From SG8-30 sp964406445 (GTDB lineage: Bacteria; Pseudomonadota; Gammaproteobacteria; Steroidobacterales; Steroidobacteraceae), in assembly GCA_964406445.1 (NCBI GenBank), contig CAYORU010000055.1, positions 1 to 13,842 of the forward strand: 13,842 bases of DNA. Direction: 5' to 3'. The position numbers and the translations under genes were made by a program. Under the pieces are notes generated by a model. The model had not been told where the DNA came from and did no database searches. It saw nothing but the letters and a program-made list of their open reading frames with translations. Numbering within the stretch: position 1 is the stretch's first letter; the number at the start of each line of letters is the position of its first letter. Below are positions 1-6,406 of the stretch, one piece after another.

Positions 1-798
1 CCGCCGCCGCGCCTCGTCCTGCGGCCCGCCGCCGCGGCCGCCGCAGCGACGGCCTGCGGGCTGGTCTTCGCGCTGGCCTTCGCGCTGCCGGCGCTGTGCC
101 TCGCGCGCTGGGCGCTCGAGGTCGCCGCGCTCGACCTCGACGCGCGCTATTTCGCCTACGTGCTTCGCACGCTGGCGCTCGCGGCGATGGCGGCCGTGGC
201 CTGCGGCTCGCTGGCGCTGCTGCTCGGCTGGTCCGTGCGGGCCGGCGGCGGCTGGCCGGCGCGGCTCGCGGCGCGCGTCGCCACCCTGGGCTACGCGGTG
301 CCGGGCGCCGTGCTGGCGGTCGGCGTGGTGGGCGCGCTCGCCGCCGTCGACCATGCCTGGGTCGCGCTCGGCGCCGCCGAGGGCCTGTGGCTGCAGGGCA
401 CGGTGCTCGCGCTCGTGCTCGGCTACGTGGCGCGCTTCCTCGCCGTCGCCCACGGCCCGGTGGAGGGCGGCCTCGCGCGGCTGACGCCCTCGCTCGCCGA
501 GGCGGCCCAGAGCCTCGGGCTCGGCCGCCTCGCCGTGCTCTGGCGGGTGCAGCTGCCGCTGCTGCGCGCGGGCGTGGGCACCGCGCTGCTGCTCGTCTTC
601 GTCGACGTGATGAAGGAAATGCCGATCACGCTCATGACCCGGCCTTTCGGCTGGGACACGCTCGCGGTGCGCGTCTTCGAGATGACGGCCGAGGGCGAGT
701 GGCGGCGCGCCGCGCTGCCCGCGCTCGTGATCACGCTGGCGGGCCTGCTGCCGGTGAGCCTGCTCACCCGGAGGATCGAGAATGCGGCTCGAGGTTGA
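1..798 (+). CDS. Iron-type ABC transporter permease, 3' part (5' end outside window)
   Basis: Frame 1 is open from the first base to TGA at 796-798, giving 265 residues of a gene that begins upstream of the window. About six hydrophobic stretches are visible (near bases 46-115, 160-235, 280-350, 390-455, 575-620 and 712-766). The cytoplasmic EAA loop that docks to the ATPase starts at EAAQSLGLGR (bases 499-528). This is the layout of one half of a binding-protein-dependent permease. FbpB/AfuB iron permeases are fusions of two such halves of about 500 residues, so this is probably the second half, although a short one-domain permease cannot be excluded. An ATG at 160 exists, but the coding signal and a membrane segment continue upstream of it, so I do not take it as the start. 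The gene overlaps the ATPase gene by 17 bases, which implies translational coupling. Substrate (Fe3+) is inferred from the FbpC-like partner. Confidence 0.85.
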   Translation, partial: PPPRLVLRPAAAAAAATACGLVFALAFALPALCLARWALEVAALDLDARYFAYVLRTLALAAMAAVACGSLALLLGWSVRAGGGWPARLAARVATLGYAVPGAVLAVGVVGALAAVDHAWVALGAAEGLWLQGTVLALVLGYVARFLAVAHGPVEGGLARLTPSLAEAAQSLGLGRLAVLWRVQLPLLRAGVGTALLLVFVDVMKEMPITLMTRPFGWDTLAVRVFEMTAEGEWRRAALPALVITLAGLLPVSLLTRRIENAARG

Positions 799-1906
799 GG
801 GACTGTCCCGCGCCTACCAGGACCAGCCCGCGGTCGTCGGGCTGTCGTTCGCGCTGGCGCCCGGCGAGATCGGCTGCCTGCTCGGGCCGAGCGGCTGCGG
901 CAAGACCACGGCGCTGCGCTGCATCGCCGGCTTCGATCGCCCGGACGCGGGCCGGATCGCCGGCGACGGCCGGCTGCTGGCCGGACCGGGCTTTTTCGTG
1001 CCGCCCGAGCAACGCCGCATCGGCATGGTGTTCCAGGACTACGCCCTGTTCCCGCACCTGACCGTGCTGGGCAACGTGGCCTTCGGGCTGCACGGGCTCG
1101 TCCGGGCCGCGCGCGAGGCGCGCGCCCGCGAGGTGCTCGCCCTGGTCGGCCTGGCCGACCTCCACCATCGCTACCCGGACGAGCTCTCCGGCGGGCAGCA
1201 GCAGCGCGTGGCGCTCGCGCGGGCGCTCGCACCGCGGCCGAGCCTGGTGATGCTGGACGAGCCGTTCTCCTCGCTCGACACCGAGGTCCGACGCCGACTC
1301 GCCGACGACGTGCGCGCGGCGCTCAAGCGCGAGGGCACCACCGCGCTGCTCGTCACCCACGACCAGCAGGAGGCCTTCGCCATCGCCGACCGCGTCGGTG
1401 TGATGCGTGCGGGCCGGCTGGAACAGTGGGACGGTCCCTGGCGGCTCTACCACTCCCCCGCCACGCGCTTCGTCGCGGACTTCGTGGGCGACGGCGCCTT
1501 CATCGCCGGGCGGGTCGTGGACGCGCGCCGCGTCGAGACCGAGCTCGGTCCGGTGGAGGGAGAACTGACCGCGCCGCTGCCGGCCGGCGCGACCGTGGAC
1601 CTGCTGCTGAGGCCCGACGACATCGTCGTGGACGCGGCGAGCCCGCTTCGGACCCGGATCCTCGACAAGTGCTTCCGCGGCGCGCAGTTCATGTACACCC
1701 TCGCCCTGCCGAGCGGCGGGCAGGTGCTGGCGCTGGTGCCGAGCCACGAGGACCACCGCGTCGGCGGCGAGCTCGGCATCCGCCTCGAGACACGCCACCT
1801 GGTGGGCTTTCCCCGCGACGGCGGGTCAGGCCACGCTGCGCTGCCGCCGCATCAGGAGCAGGAAGGCGGGCACGCCGACCAGCGCGGTCAGCGCGCCGAC
1901 GGGTAG
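782..1906 (+). CDS. fbpC: Fe3+-type ABC transporter ATP-binding protein (FbpC-like)
   Basis: This is the ATPase subunit that energises import by the overlapping permease at the inner membrane. The 374-residue product has Walker A GPSGCGKT (35-42), Q-loop Q85, signature LSGGQ (135-139), Walker B LVMLDEP (155-161), D-loop SSLD (163-166) and switch His193 (VTHDQ). After residue 210 comes the stretch with LYHSPATRFVADFVGDG typical of FbpC/AfuC, then a regulatory C-terminal beta domain of TOBE type. The ATG at 782 lies inside the end of the permease gene, so the two are surely cotranscribed. FbpC proteins are usually about 350 residues. The last 25 or so here, after LVGFPRDG, are low-complexity and Q/G/H rich, and are encoded antisense to the 3' end of the convergent FecCD gene. 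They look like read-through past a lost stop. Polyamine, thiamine or sulfate relatives are less likely given the C-terminal wording. Confidence 0.88.
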   Translation: MRLEVEGLSRAYQDQPAVVGLSFALAPGEIGCLLGPSGCGKTTALRCIAGFDRPDAGRIAGDGRLLAGPGFFVPPEQRRIGMVFQDYALFPHLTVLGNVAFGLHGLVRAAREARAREVLALVGLADLHHRYPDELSGGQQQRVALARALAPRPSLVMLDEPFSSLDTEVRRRLADDVRAALKREGTTALLVTHDQQEAFAIADRVGVMRAGRLEQWDGPWRLYHSPATRFVADFVGDGAFIAGRVVDARRVETELGPVEGELTAPLPAGATVDLLLRPDDIVVDAASPLRTRILDKCFRGAQFMYTLALPSGGQVLALVPSHEDHRVGGELGIRLETRHLVGFPRDGGSGHAALPPHQEQEGGHADQRGQRADG

Positions 1907-2794
1907 CTGGCGCGGCGCCGCGACCGTGCGCGCGGCGAGGTCGGCAAGGACCACCAGCGTGCCGCCGGCGAGCGCGGAGGCCGGCACGACGATCCGGTGC
2001 GAGGATCCCAGCGCGAGCCGCACGAGGTGCGGCGTCACGAGCCCGACGAAGCCGATGCTGCCGGCGGTCGTCACCGCCGCGGCCGTCAGCAGCGAGCCGA
2101 CCACGTACAGCGCGGCGCGCGTGCCGCGCACCGGCAGGCCGAGCAACGACGCCTGCAGCTCGCCGCGCGCCAGAACGTCCAGGGGGCGCGCGAGCAGCAC
2201 GCCGGCCGCGAGCCCCGCGGCGGCCACCGCCAGCATCGGCGCGGGCGAGCCGCCGTAGCCGAAGTCGCCCATCAGCCAGAACAGCATGCCGCGCACCGGC
2301 GCCTCGTCGGCGAGCGCGAGCATCAGGCTCACGACCGCGTTGCAGCCCGCGGCGACGACGACGCCGGTCAACAGGAGGCGCGCCGGCGTCCAGCCGCCGC
2401 GCCCGTGCGCGAGCGCGAAGACCGTCAGCATGGCCGCGAGCGCGCCGCCTGCCGCGGCCGCGCTCACGGCGAGGCCTGCCGCCCCGGCCAGCATGGCGGT
2501 GAGCGCCGCGGCGGCCGCGCCGCCGGAGACGCCGAGCACGTAGGGGTCGGCCAGCGGGTTCCTGAGCAGCACCTGCATGTACACGCCGGCGAGCGCCAGC
2601 GCGGCGCCGGTCGCGAAGGCCGACAGCGCCCGCGGCAGGCGCAGCTCGAGCAGGATGACGCGGGCCGCCGGGTCGGCGGCGCCGCCGAGCGGCAGCAAGT
2701 CGCCCAGGCCGGTGTCGGCGCTGCCCACGGCGACCGCGAGGCCGATCGAGACGGCCGCGGCGGTGGCGAGCGCGAGGAGGGCGATGGCGCGCAA
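1826..2794 (-). CDS. FecCD/BtuC-family ABC permease (siderophore or cobalamin type)
   Basis: The product is an inner-membrane permease of the FecCD family, which imports ferric siderophores, haem or vitamin B12 with a separate ATPase and binding protein. Family wording is clear: RLPRALSAFATGAALALAGVY, then LLRNPLADPYVLGVSGGAA, the cytoplasmic ELQASLLGLPV loop, and GSIGFVGLVTPHLVRL followed by RQLPVGALTALVGVPAFLLLM near the C-terminus. About ten hydrophobic segments are present. I chose the TTG at 2794 (322 aa), which begins right at membrane helix 1 as in relatives of about 330 aa. The upstream ATG at 2923 would add 43 polar residues and overlap the rppH start codon; neither start has a strong ribosome site. 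No ATPase or binding protein of this family adjoins it: downstream is the convergent fbpC, whose reading frame overlaps by 81 bases. The substrate cannot be read from the sequence. Confidence 0.88.
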   Translation of the reverse strand: MRAIALLALATAAAVSIGLAVAVGSADTGLGDLLPLGGAADPAARVILLELRLPRALSAFATGAALALAGVYMQVLLRNPLADPYVLGVSGGAAAAALTAMLAGAAGLAVSAAAAGGALAAMLTVFALAHGRGGWTPARLLLTGVVVAAGCNAVVSLMLALADEAPVRGMLFWLMGDFGYGGSPAPMLAVAAAGLAAGVLLARPLDVLARGELQASLLGLPVRGTRAALYVVGSLLTAAAVTTAGSIGFVGLVTPHLVRLALGSSHRIVVPASALAGGTLVVLADLAARTVAAPRQLPVGALTALVGVPAFLLLMRRQRSVA

Positions 2795-2844
2795 GGATCC
2801 AGCCCACGGCCTGCAGGAGCGCGCAAGGCTAGACCGCGCGATCC

Positions 2845-2868
2845 GCGCCGGCAAGCTCCGGCCGGCGC
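2845..2868. other. GC-rich perfect inverted repeat between divergent genes
   Basis: An 8-bp perfect stem, GCGCCGGC at 2845-2852 and GCCGGCGC at 2861-2868, encloses an 8-base loop. It lies in the 127 bases between the FecCD permease start (TTG at 2794) and rppH. No T-run follows on either strand, so it does not read as an intrinsic terminator. An operator or leader hairpin is possible, but chance in very GC-rich DNA is a real alternative. Confidence 0.4.
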
Positions 2869-2921
2869 ACGCGTGTGGCTTCGCCCGGACGGCGTGTGAA
2901 ACAATCCGGCCCGGAGCGTTC

Positions 2922-3491
2922 ATGAGCGGCAGCGACGACTACATCGACTCGCAGGGGTTTCGAGCCAACGTCGGCATCGTCCTGATGCGGGACGACGGGC
3001 GGCTGTTCCTCGGCGGGCGCGCGGGCGCGCGCGGCTGGCAGTTCCCGCAGGGCGGGATCCGCCGCGGCGAGCCCGACGAGACGGCGCTGTACCGCGAGCT
3101 CGAGGAGGAGGTCGGGCTCGGCGCGGGCGACGTCGAGGAACTCGGCCGCACGCGCGGCTGGTTGCGCTATCGCCTGCCGCCGCAGTTCCGCCGCCGCAAC
3201 GCCTCGCCGCCCTGCATCGGCCAGAAGCAGCGCTGGTTCCTGTTGCGCCTCAAGGGGCCGGAGTCGCGGCTGCGGTTCGACGCCACCGACCAGCCGGCCG
3301 AGTTCGACCGCTGGCGCTGGGCAGACTGGTGGGACCCGGTGCGCGAGGTGATCTACTTCAAGCGCCGCGTCTACGCGCGTGCGCTCGAGGAACTCGGGAA
3401 CTACGCCTTCCCGGACGGGCCGCCTCCCTACCCGGAGTGGTGGGACAGCCGCGTCGGGCGGCGGACCGCCGCCGGCGAGCGGGACGCCTGA
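2922..3491 (+). CDS. rppH: RNA pyrophosphohydrolase RppH (Nudix)
   Basis: RppH removes pyrophosphate from the 5' triphosphate end of mRNAs, which exposes them to RNase E-dependent decay. The 189-residue protein starts with YIDSQGFRANVGIVLM, matching the E. coli opening around GYRPNVGIVI. The Nudix box GX5EX7REUXEEXGU is perfect at residues 44-66 (G44, E50, R58, E59, E62, E63, G65). Other RppH hallmarks are WQFPQGG (39-45), WLRYRLP, CIGQKQRWFLL, EFDRWRW and VIYFKRRVY. E. coli RppH is 176 aa. The frame is open far upstream, but ATG 2922 is chosen because homology begins there and GGAG (2913-2916) lies 5 bases before it. The next gene starts 2 bases after the stop, so the two are likely one transcript. 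Confidence 0.95.
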   Translation: MSGSDDYIDSQGFRANVGIVLMRDDGRLFLGGRAGARGWQFPQGGIRRGEPDETALYRELEEEVGLGAGDVEELGRTRGWLRYRLPPQFRRRNASPPCIGQKQRWFLLRLKGPESRLRFDATDQPAEFDRWRWADWWDPVREVIYFKRRVYARALEELGNYAFPDGPPPYPEWWDSRVGRRTAAGERDA

Positions 3492-3493
3492 GC

Positions 3494-4228
3494 GTGCGCC
3501 GCCCGACGCCCGCGCAACGGCGCCTGGCCCTCGCCTGGGTGGTCGCGGCGGCCGTCGTCTACGCGTCTTTCGAGTTCGGCAGGCTGATTGCCGGTTACTC
3601 CGCCGCGACGTCCTTCGCGCAGCGCTTCGCGCTGGCGCTGCGCGTGGACGAGCTTGGCCGGCGCATCAAGGACCTCGAGGGCGAAATCGCCGCGCGCGAC
3701 GTCACACGCCGCGTCGACGCGCAGTCGCAGGCGGAGACCCAGGCGATGATCGGCGACCTGCAGGCCGAGCTCGCGCGCCAGCAGCAGGATCTCGACTTCT
3801 ACCGCGGCCTGGTCAGCGAGCGTTTCGGCGCGGGCAGCCTCAGGATCCAGGAGCTGTCGGTGTCGCCGGGCGCGACCGCGCGCGAGTTCACGGTGGCGGT
3901 GACGCTGGTGCAGACCACCCTGCGTGACCAGCTCGCGAGCGGCACCCTGTCGCTCGCGCTCGACGGGACGCGCGGCGGAGCGCTGGTGAGGCTGCCGATG
4001 CGGGAGGTGGCCGAGGGCGAGCGCTCGCAGGTCAGCTTCTCGCTGCGGTACTTCCAGACGCTCAGGATCCCCTTGGTGTTGCCCGAGGGGTTCGCGCCGG
4101 CCTCGCTCCGGGTCGAGTTCCGCTCCAACCGCGGCGGCCCCGAGCCGCAGACCCAGACGTTTCCATGGGCCTCGGTCCTGGACGCGCTGCCGGCCGGTTT
4201 TTTGACCCCCGGGCCGGCACCCGGGTAG
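3494..4228 (+). CDS. Membrane-anchored coiled-coil protein, DUF6776 type
   Basis: The 244-residue product begins at GTG 3494, two bases after the rppH stop. Residues 1-10 are basic, about 11-24 form a single hydrophobic segment (LALAWVVAAAVVYA), and about 46-107 form a heptad-like coiled coil rich in E, R, Q and L (RIKDLEGEIAARD, DLQAELARQQQDL). The rest (about 115-244) looks like a beta-rich soluble domain. With a single N-in helix, that domain should face the periplasm. This build, and its place directly before erpA, match the family I know as DUF6776 in Pseudomonas and relatives, which has no known function. The GTG start is inferred: the frame is open further upstream, but only inside rppH. 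The final codons and the TAG stop lie inside the erpA promoter. I would not assign a biochemical role. Confidence 0.75.
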   Translation: MRRPTPAQRRLALAWVVAAAVVYASFEFGRLIAGYSAATSFAQRFALALRVDELGRRIKDLEGEIAARDVTRRVDAQSQAETQAMIGDLQAELARQQQDLDFYRGLVSERFGAGSLRIQELSVSPGATAREFTVAVTLVQTTLRDQLASGTLSLALDGTRGGALVRLPMREVAEGERSQVSFSLRYFQTLRIPLVLPEGFAPASLRVEFRSNRGGPEPQTQTFPWASVLDALPAGFLTPGPAPG

Positions 4229-4231
4229 ACT
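4202..4231 (+). promoter_or_regulatory. sigma70 promoter of erpA with palindromic spacer
   Basis: TTGACC (4202-4207) and TAGACT (4226-4231) are separated by 18 bases and match consensus at 5/6 and 4/6 positions. Transcription would start near 4238, giving a leader of about 28 bases before the erpA ATG. The spacer CCCGGGCCGGCACCCGGG is two CCCGGG palindromes around a 6-base centre, so it could be an operator. The -10 box overlaps the stop codon of the preceding gene. Confidence 0.6.
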
Positions 4232-4265
4232 GTCGGGGCGGAATTTATTTCTGGATGAATAACTT

Positions 4266-4616
4266 ATGAGCGAAGCGAGCACGGTCGGCGAGAGCCTGCT
4301 GTTCACCGACGCCGCGGCGCGCAAGGTCGGGCAGTTGATCGAGGAGGAGGGCAACCCGAAGCTCAAGCTGCGGGTGTTCGTCTCCGGCGGCGGCTGCTCG
4401 GGCTTCCAGTACGGCTTTACCTTCGACGAGGCGGTCGAGGAGGGCGATACCGAGATCGCCAACCAGGGCGTGTCGCTGCTGGTCGATCCGCTGAGCTTCC
4501 AGTACCTCGTCGGCGCCGAGATCGACTACCGCGAGGACCTCGAGGGCGCCCAGTTCGTCATCCGCAACCCCAACGCCAAGACGACCTGCGGCTGCGGCTC
4601 GTCCTTCTCGGCCTGA
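4266..4616 (+). CDS. erpA: Iron-sulfur cluster insertion protein ErpA
   Basis: ErpA is an A-type Fe-S carrier that delivers clusters to apo-enzymes such as the isoprenoid enzyme IspG. At 116 residues it is close to E. coli ErpA (114 aa). The three ligand cysteines of A-type carriers are present: C44 in SGGGCSGFQYGF, and C108 and C110 in TTCGCGSSFSA at the C-terminus. The wording SLLFTDAAARKV, the FTFDE stretch and VDPLSFQYLVGAEIDYREDLEGAQFVIRNPNA is ErpA rather than IscA. It has its own promoter at 4202-4231, a weak ribosome site, and is followed after 16 bases by ppx, so ppx may be read from the same transcript. Confidence 0.97.
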   Translation: MSEASTVGESLLFTDAAARKVGQLIEEEGNPKLKLRVFVSGGGCSGFQYGFTFDEAVEEGDTEIANQGVSLLVDPLSFQYLVGAEIDYREDLEGAQFVIRNPNAKTTCGCGSSFSA

Positions 4617-4632
4617 TGCCCGGATCCCGCTG

Positions 4633-6138
4633 ATGGCGCGAGGGCGGCGCGTCCCGGACGTGATGGCCGCCGTCGACCTCGGCTCCAACAGCTTCCACAT
4701 GATCGTCGCCCGCTTCGCGGACGGGCGGCTCGTCGTGCTCGACCGGATGCGCGAGATGGTCCGGCTCGCCGCCGGCCTCGGTCCCGACGGGCGGCTGTCG
4801 CGCGAGGCGACCGCGCGCGCTCTCTCCTGCCTGCAGCGCTTCGGGCAGCGGTTGCGCGCGGTGCAGGCCGAGGGCGTGCGCGTGGTCGGCACCAACACGC
4901 TGCGCAAGGCGCACCGCAAGCAGGGCTTCCTGGTGCGCGCCCGCGCGGCGCTCGGCCACCCGATCGAGATCATCTCCGGCATCGAGGAGGCGCGGCTCAT
5001 CTACCTGGGGGTCGCGCACAGCACGCCGAGCGAGCCCGGCCGCCGGCTGGTGGTCGACATCGGCGGCGGCAGCACCGAGCTGATCATCGGCGAGGGATTC
5101 CAGCCGCGGCACCTCGAGAGCCTGTACATGGGCTGCGTCTCGCAGAGTCTCGAGCACTTCCCGGGCGGGCGCTTCACCGAGAAGCGGCTGCGGCGCGCCG
5201 GGGTGGCCGCCCGGATGGAGCTCGAGCCGGTCGAGACGCGCTTCCGGCAGGTCGGCTGGGAGCACGCCGTGGGCAGCTCGGGCACGGTGCGGGCCGTGTT
5301 CGAAGCGATCCAGGAGATCGACCCTGCGGCGAGCGTGATCACGCGCGAAGGACTCGACGCATTGATCGAGCGGCTGTGCGCCGCCGGCAGCGTGCGTGCC
5401 GCCGGCTTCGCGTCGATCTCGCCCGAGCGTGCGTTGGTGTTCGGAGGCGGCCTCGCGATCCTGAACGAGGTCTTCGAGGCGCTCGGCCTCGAGCAGATGC
5501 GCGTCTCGGACGGCGCGATGCGCGAGGGCCTGCTCTACGACATGGTCGGCCGCTTCACCGCCGAGGACGTGCGCGTGCGCACGGTGCGGGCCATGGAGAC
5601 GCGATTCCACGTGGACGAGGCGCAGGCGGCGCGGGTCGAGTCCACCGCGGTCGAGTTGCTGCGGCAGTGCGCCGAGGCGTGGAAGCTCGCCGACCCGGAT
5701 GCCGAGCGGGCGCTGCGCTGGGCGGCGCGGCTGCACGAGATCGGCCTCGACGTCTCGCATTCGCACTACCAGAAGCACGGCGCCTACCTGCTGGAGCACG
5801 CCGACCTGCCCGGCTTCGCGCGCGAGGACCAGCGGCTGCTGGCGTTCCTGGTCGGCTGCCACCGCCGCAAGTTTCCGCTCGAGCGGGCCGCGGAGCTGGT
5901 GCCGCCCTGGGATGCGCGCGCGCCCTACCTCGCGGTGCCGCTCAGGCTGGCGTTCCTGCTGAACCGCAGCCGCAGCGGCCGGCCGCTGCCGAAGATCCGC
6001 CTCGAGGTGCGTGGCCGGGGCGTGACGCTGCGCTTCCCGCGCGGCTTCCTGCGCAGCCACCCGCTGACGGTGGCCGACCTCGCGCAGGAGGCCGAATACC
6101 TCAAGTCGGCGCGCTTCCGCCTCCGCGCCGCCGGCTAG
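4633..6138 (+). CDS. ppx: Exopolyphosphatase (Ppx/GppA family)
   Basis: Ppx cleaves terminal phosphate from long polyphosphate chains and is the partner of Ppk1 encoded just downstream on the other strand. The 501-residue product has the ASKHA-fold phosphate loops AAVDLGSNSFHM (12-23) and VVDIGGGSTELIIGEG (140-155), the catalytic glutamate region SGIEEARLIYLG (E118/E119), and GSSGTVRA. The C-terminal half contains the HD-like domain (RWAARLHEIGLDVSHSHYQKHGAYLLEHADLPGF). Residues such as PGGRFTEKRL and SDGAMREGLLYDM follow E. coli Ppx (513 aa) more closely than GppA, though pppGpp hydrolysis cannot be ruled out. ATG 4633 is chosen; ATG 4663 (MAAVDLGSNS) would still leave the whole domain. It starts 16 bases after erpA. 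The gene ends in a repeat cluster that can also act as terminator. Confidence 0.92.
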   Translation: MARGRRVPDVMAAVDLGSNSFHMIVARFADGRLVVLDRMREMVRLAAGLGPDGRLSREATARALSCLQRFGQRLRAVQAEGVRVVGTNTLRKAHRKQGFLVRARAALGHPIEIISGIEEARLIYLGVAHSTPSEPGRRLVVDIGGGSTELIIGEGFQPRHLESLYMGCVSQSLEHFPGGRFTEKRLRRAGVAARMELEPVETRFRQVGWEHAVGSSGTVRAVFEAIQEIDPAASVITREGLDALIERLCAAGSVRAAGFASISPERALVFGGGLAILNEVFEALGLEQMRVSDGAMREGLLYDMVGRFTAEDVRVRTVRAMETRFHVDEAQAARVESTAVELLRQCAEAWKLADPDAERALRWAARLHEIGLDVSHSHYQKHGAYLLEHADLPGFAREDQRLLAFLVGCHRRKFPLERAAELVPPWDARAPYLAVPLRLAFLLNRSRSGRPLPKIRLEVRGRGVTLRFPRGFLRSHPLTVADLAQEAEYLKSARFRLRAAG

Positions 6139-6167
6139 AGGCCTGAAAACTCAAGCAAACTCAAGGG

Positions 6168-6280
6168 CTCAAGGGGACATTCCCTTCGAACTCAAGGGGA
6201 CATTCCCTTCGAGTTTTTTCCGGCGATCGGGCTACCAACGGCTGTCACTGGAGAACTCGAAGGGAATGTCCCCTTGAGTT
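6168..6280. repeat. Cluster of AAGGGGACATTCCCTT repeats, including a perfect 27-bp inverted pair
   Basis: There are two copies in forward orientation (6168-6190 and 6189-6215) and one in reverse (6254-6280). Copy 6189-6215 and copy 6254-6280 are exact reverse complements over all 27 bases, around a 38-base centre. Each copy is also an imperfect hairpin: AACTC+AAGGG pairs with CCCTT+GAGTT around a 6-base loop. Degenerate AACTCAAG fragments precede them at 6149-6166. This is the build of REP/BIME-type intergenic repeats. In other proteobacteria such repeats are mobilised by REP-associated tyrosine transposases (RAYT), but none is visible here. Confidence 0.85.
6189..6219 (+). terminator. Probable intrinsic terminator of ppx formed by a repeat copy
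   Basis: Repeat copy 6189-6215 folds as a stem of about 10 bp (AACTCAAGGG with CCCTTCGAGTT, one bulged C, loop GACATT) and runs directly into six Ts at 6214-6219. It lies 50 bases after the ppx stop and would also stop read-through toward ppk1, which comes from the other side. Confidence 0.5.
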
Positions 6281-6380
6281 NNNNNNNNNNNNNNNNNNNN
6301 NNNNNNNNNNNNNNNNNNNNNNNNNNNNNNNNNNNNNNNNNNNNNNNNNNNNNNNNNNNNNNNNNNNNNNNNNNNNNNNN
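6281..6380. other. Assembly gap (100 N)
   Basis: Exactly 100 N bases, the conventional length for a scaffold gap of unknown size. Both borders lie in copies of the same repeat (6254-6280 on the left, 6381-6398 on the right), so the assembly probably broke on repeated sequence. Any additional repeats or a small gene between ppx and ppk1 would be hidden here. Confidence 0.95.
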
Positions 6381-6398
6381 GAATGTCCCCTTGAGTTT
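6381..6398. repeat. Partial copy of the AAGGGGACATTCCCTT repeat after the gap
   Basis: GAATGTCCCCTTGAGTTT matches the right part of the reverse-oriented copy at 6254-6280. It is cut by the N gap on its left and ends 8 bases before the ppk1 stop codon. On the ppk1 strand it would be the first half of the same terminator-like hairpin that follows ppx. Confidence 0.8.
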
Positions 6399-6406
6399 CC
6401 CGGGCT

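Noticed and set aside
1997..2899. A 300-codon plus-strand frame opposite the FecCD permease
   Set aside because: Product is R/Q/H/E-rich with no membrane or enzyme motif; the minus strand gives a full FecCD permease.
4558..6060. A 500-codon minus-strand frame opposite ppx
   Set aside because: Shadow frame; the Ppx phosphate-binding motifs and HD region are intact on the plus strand.
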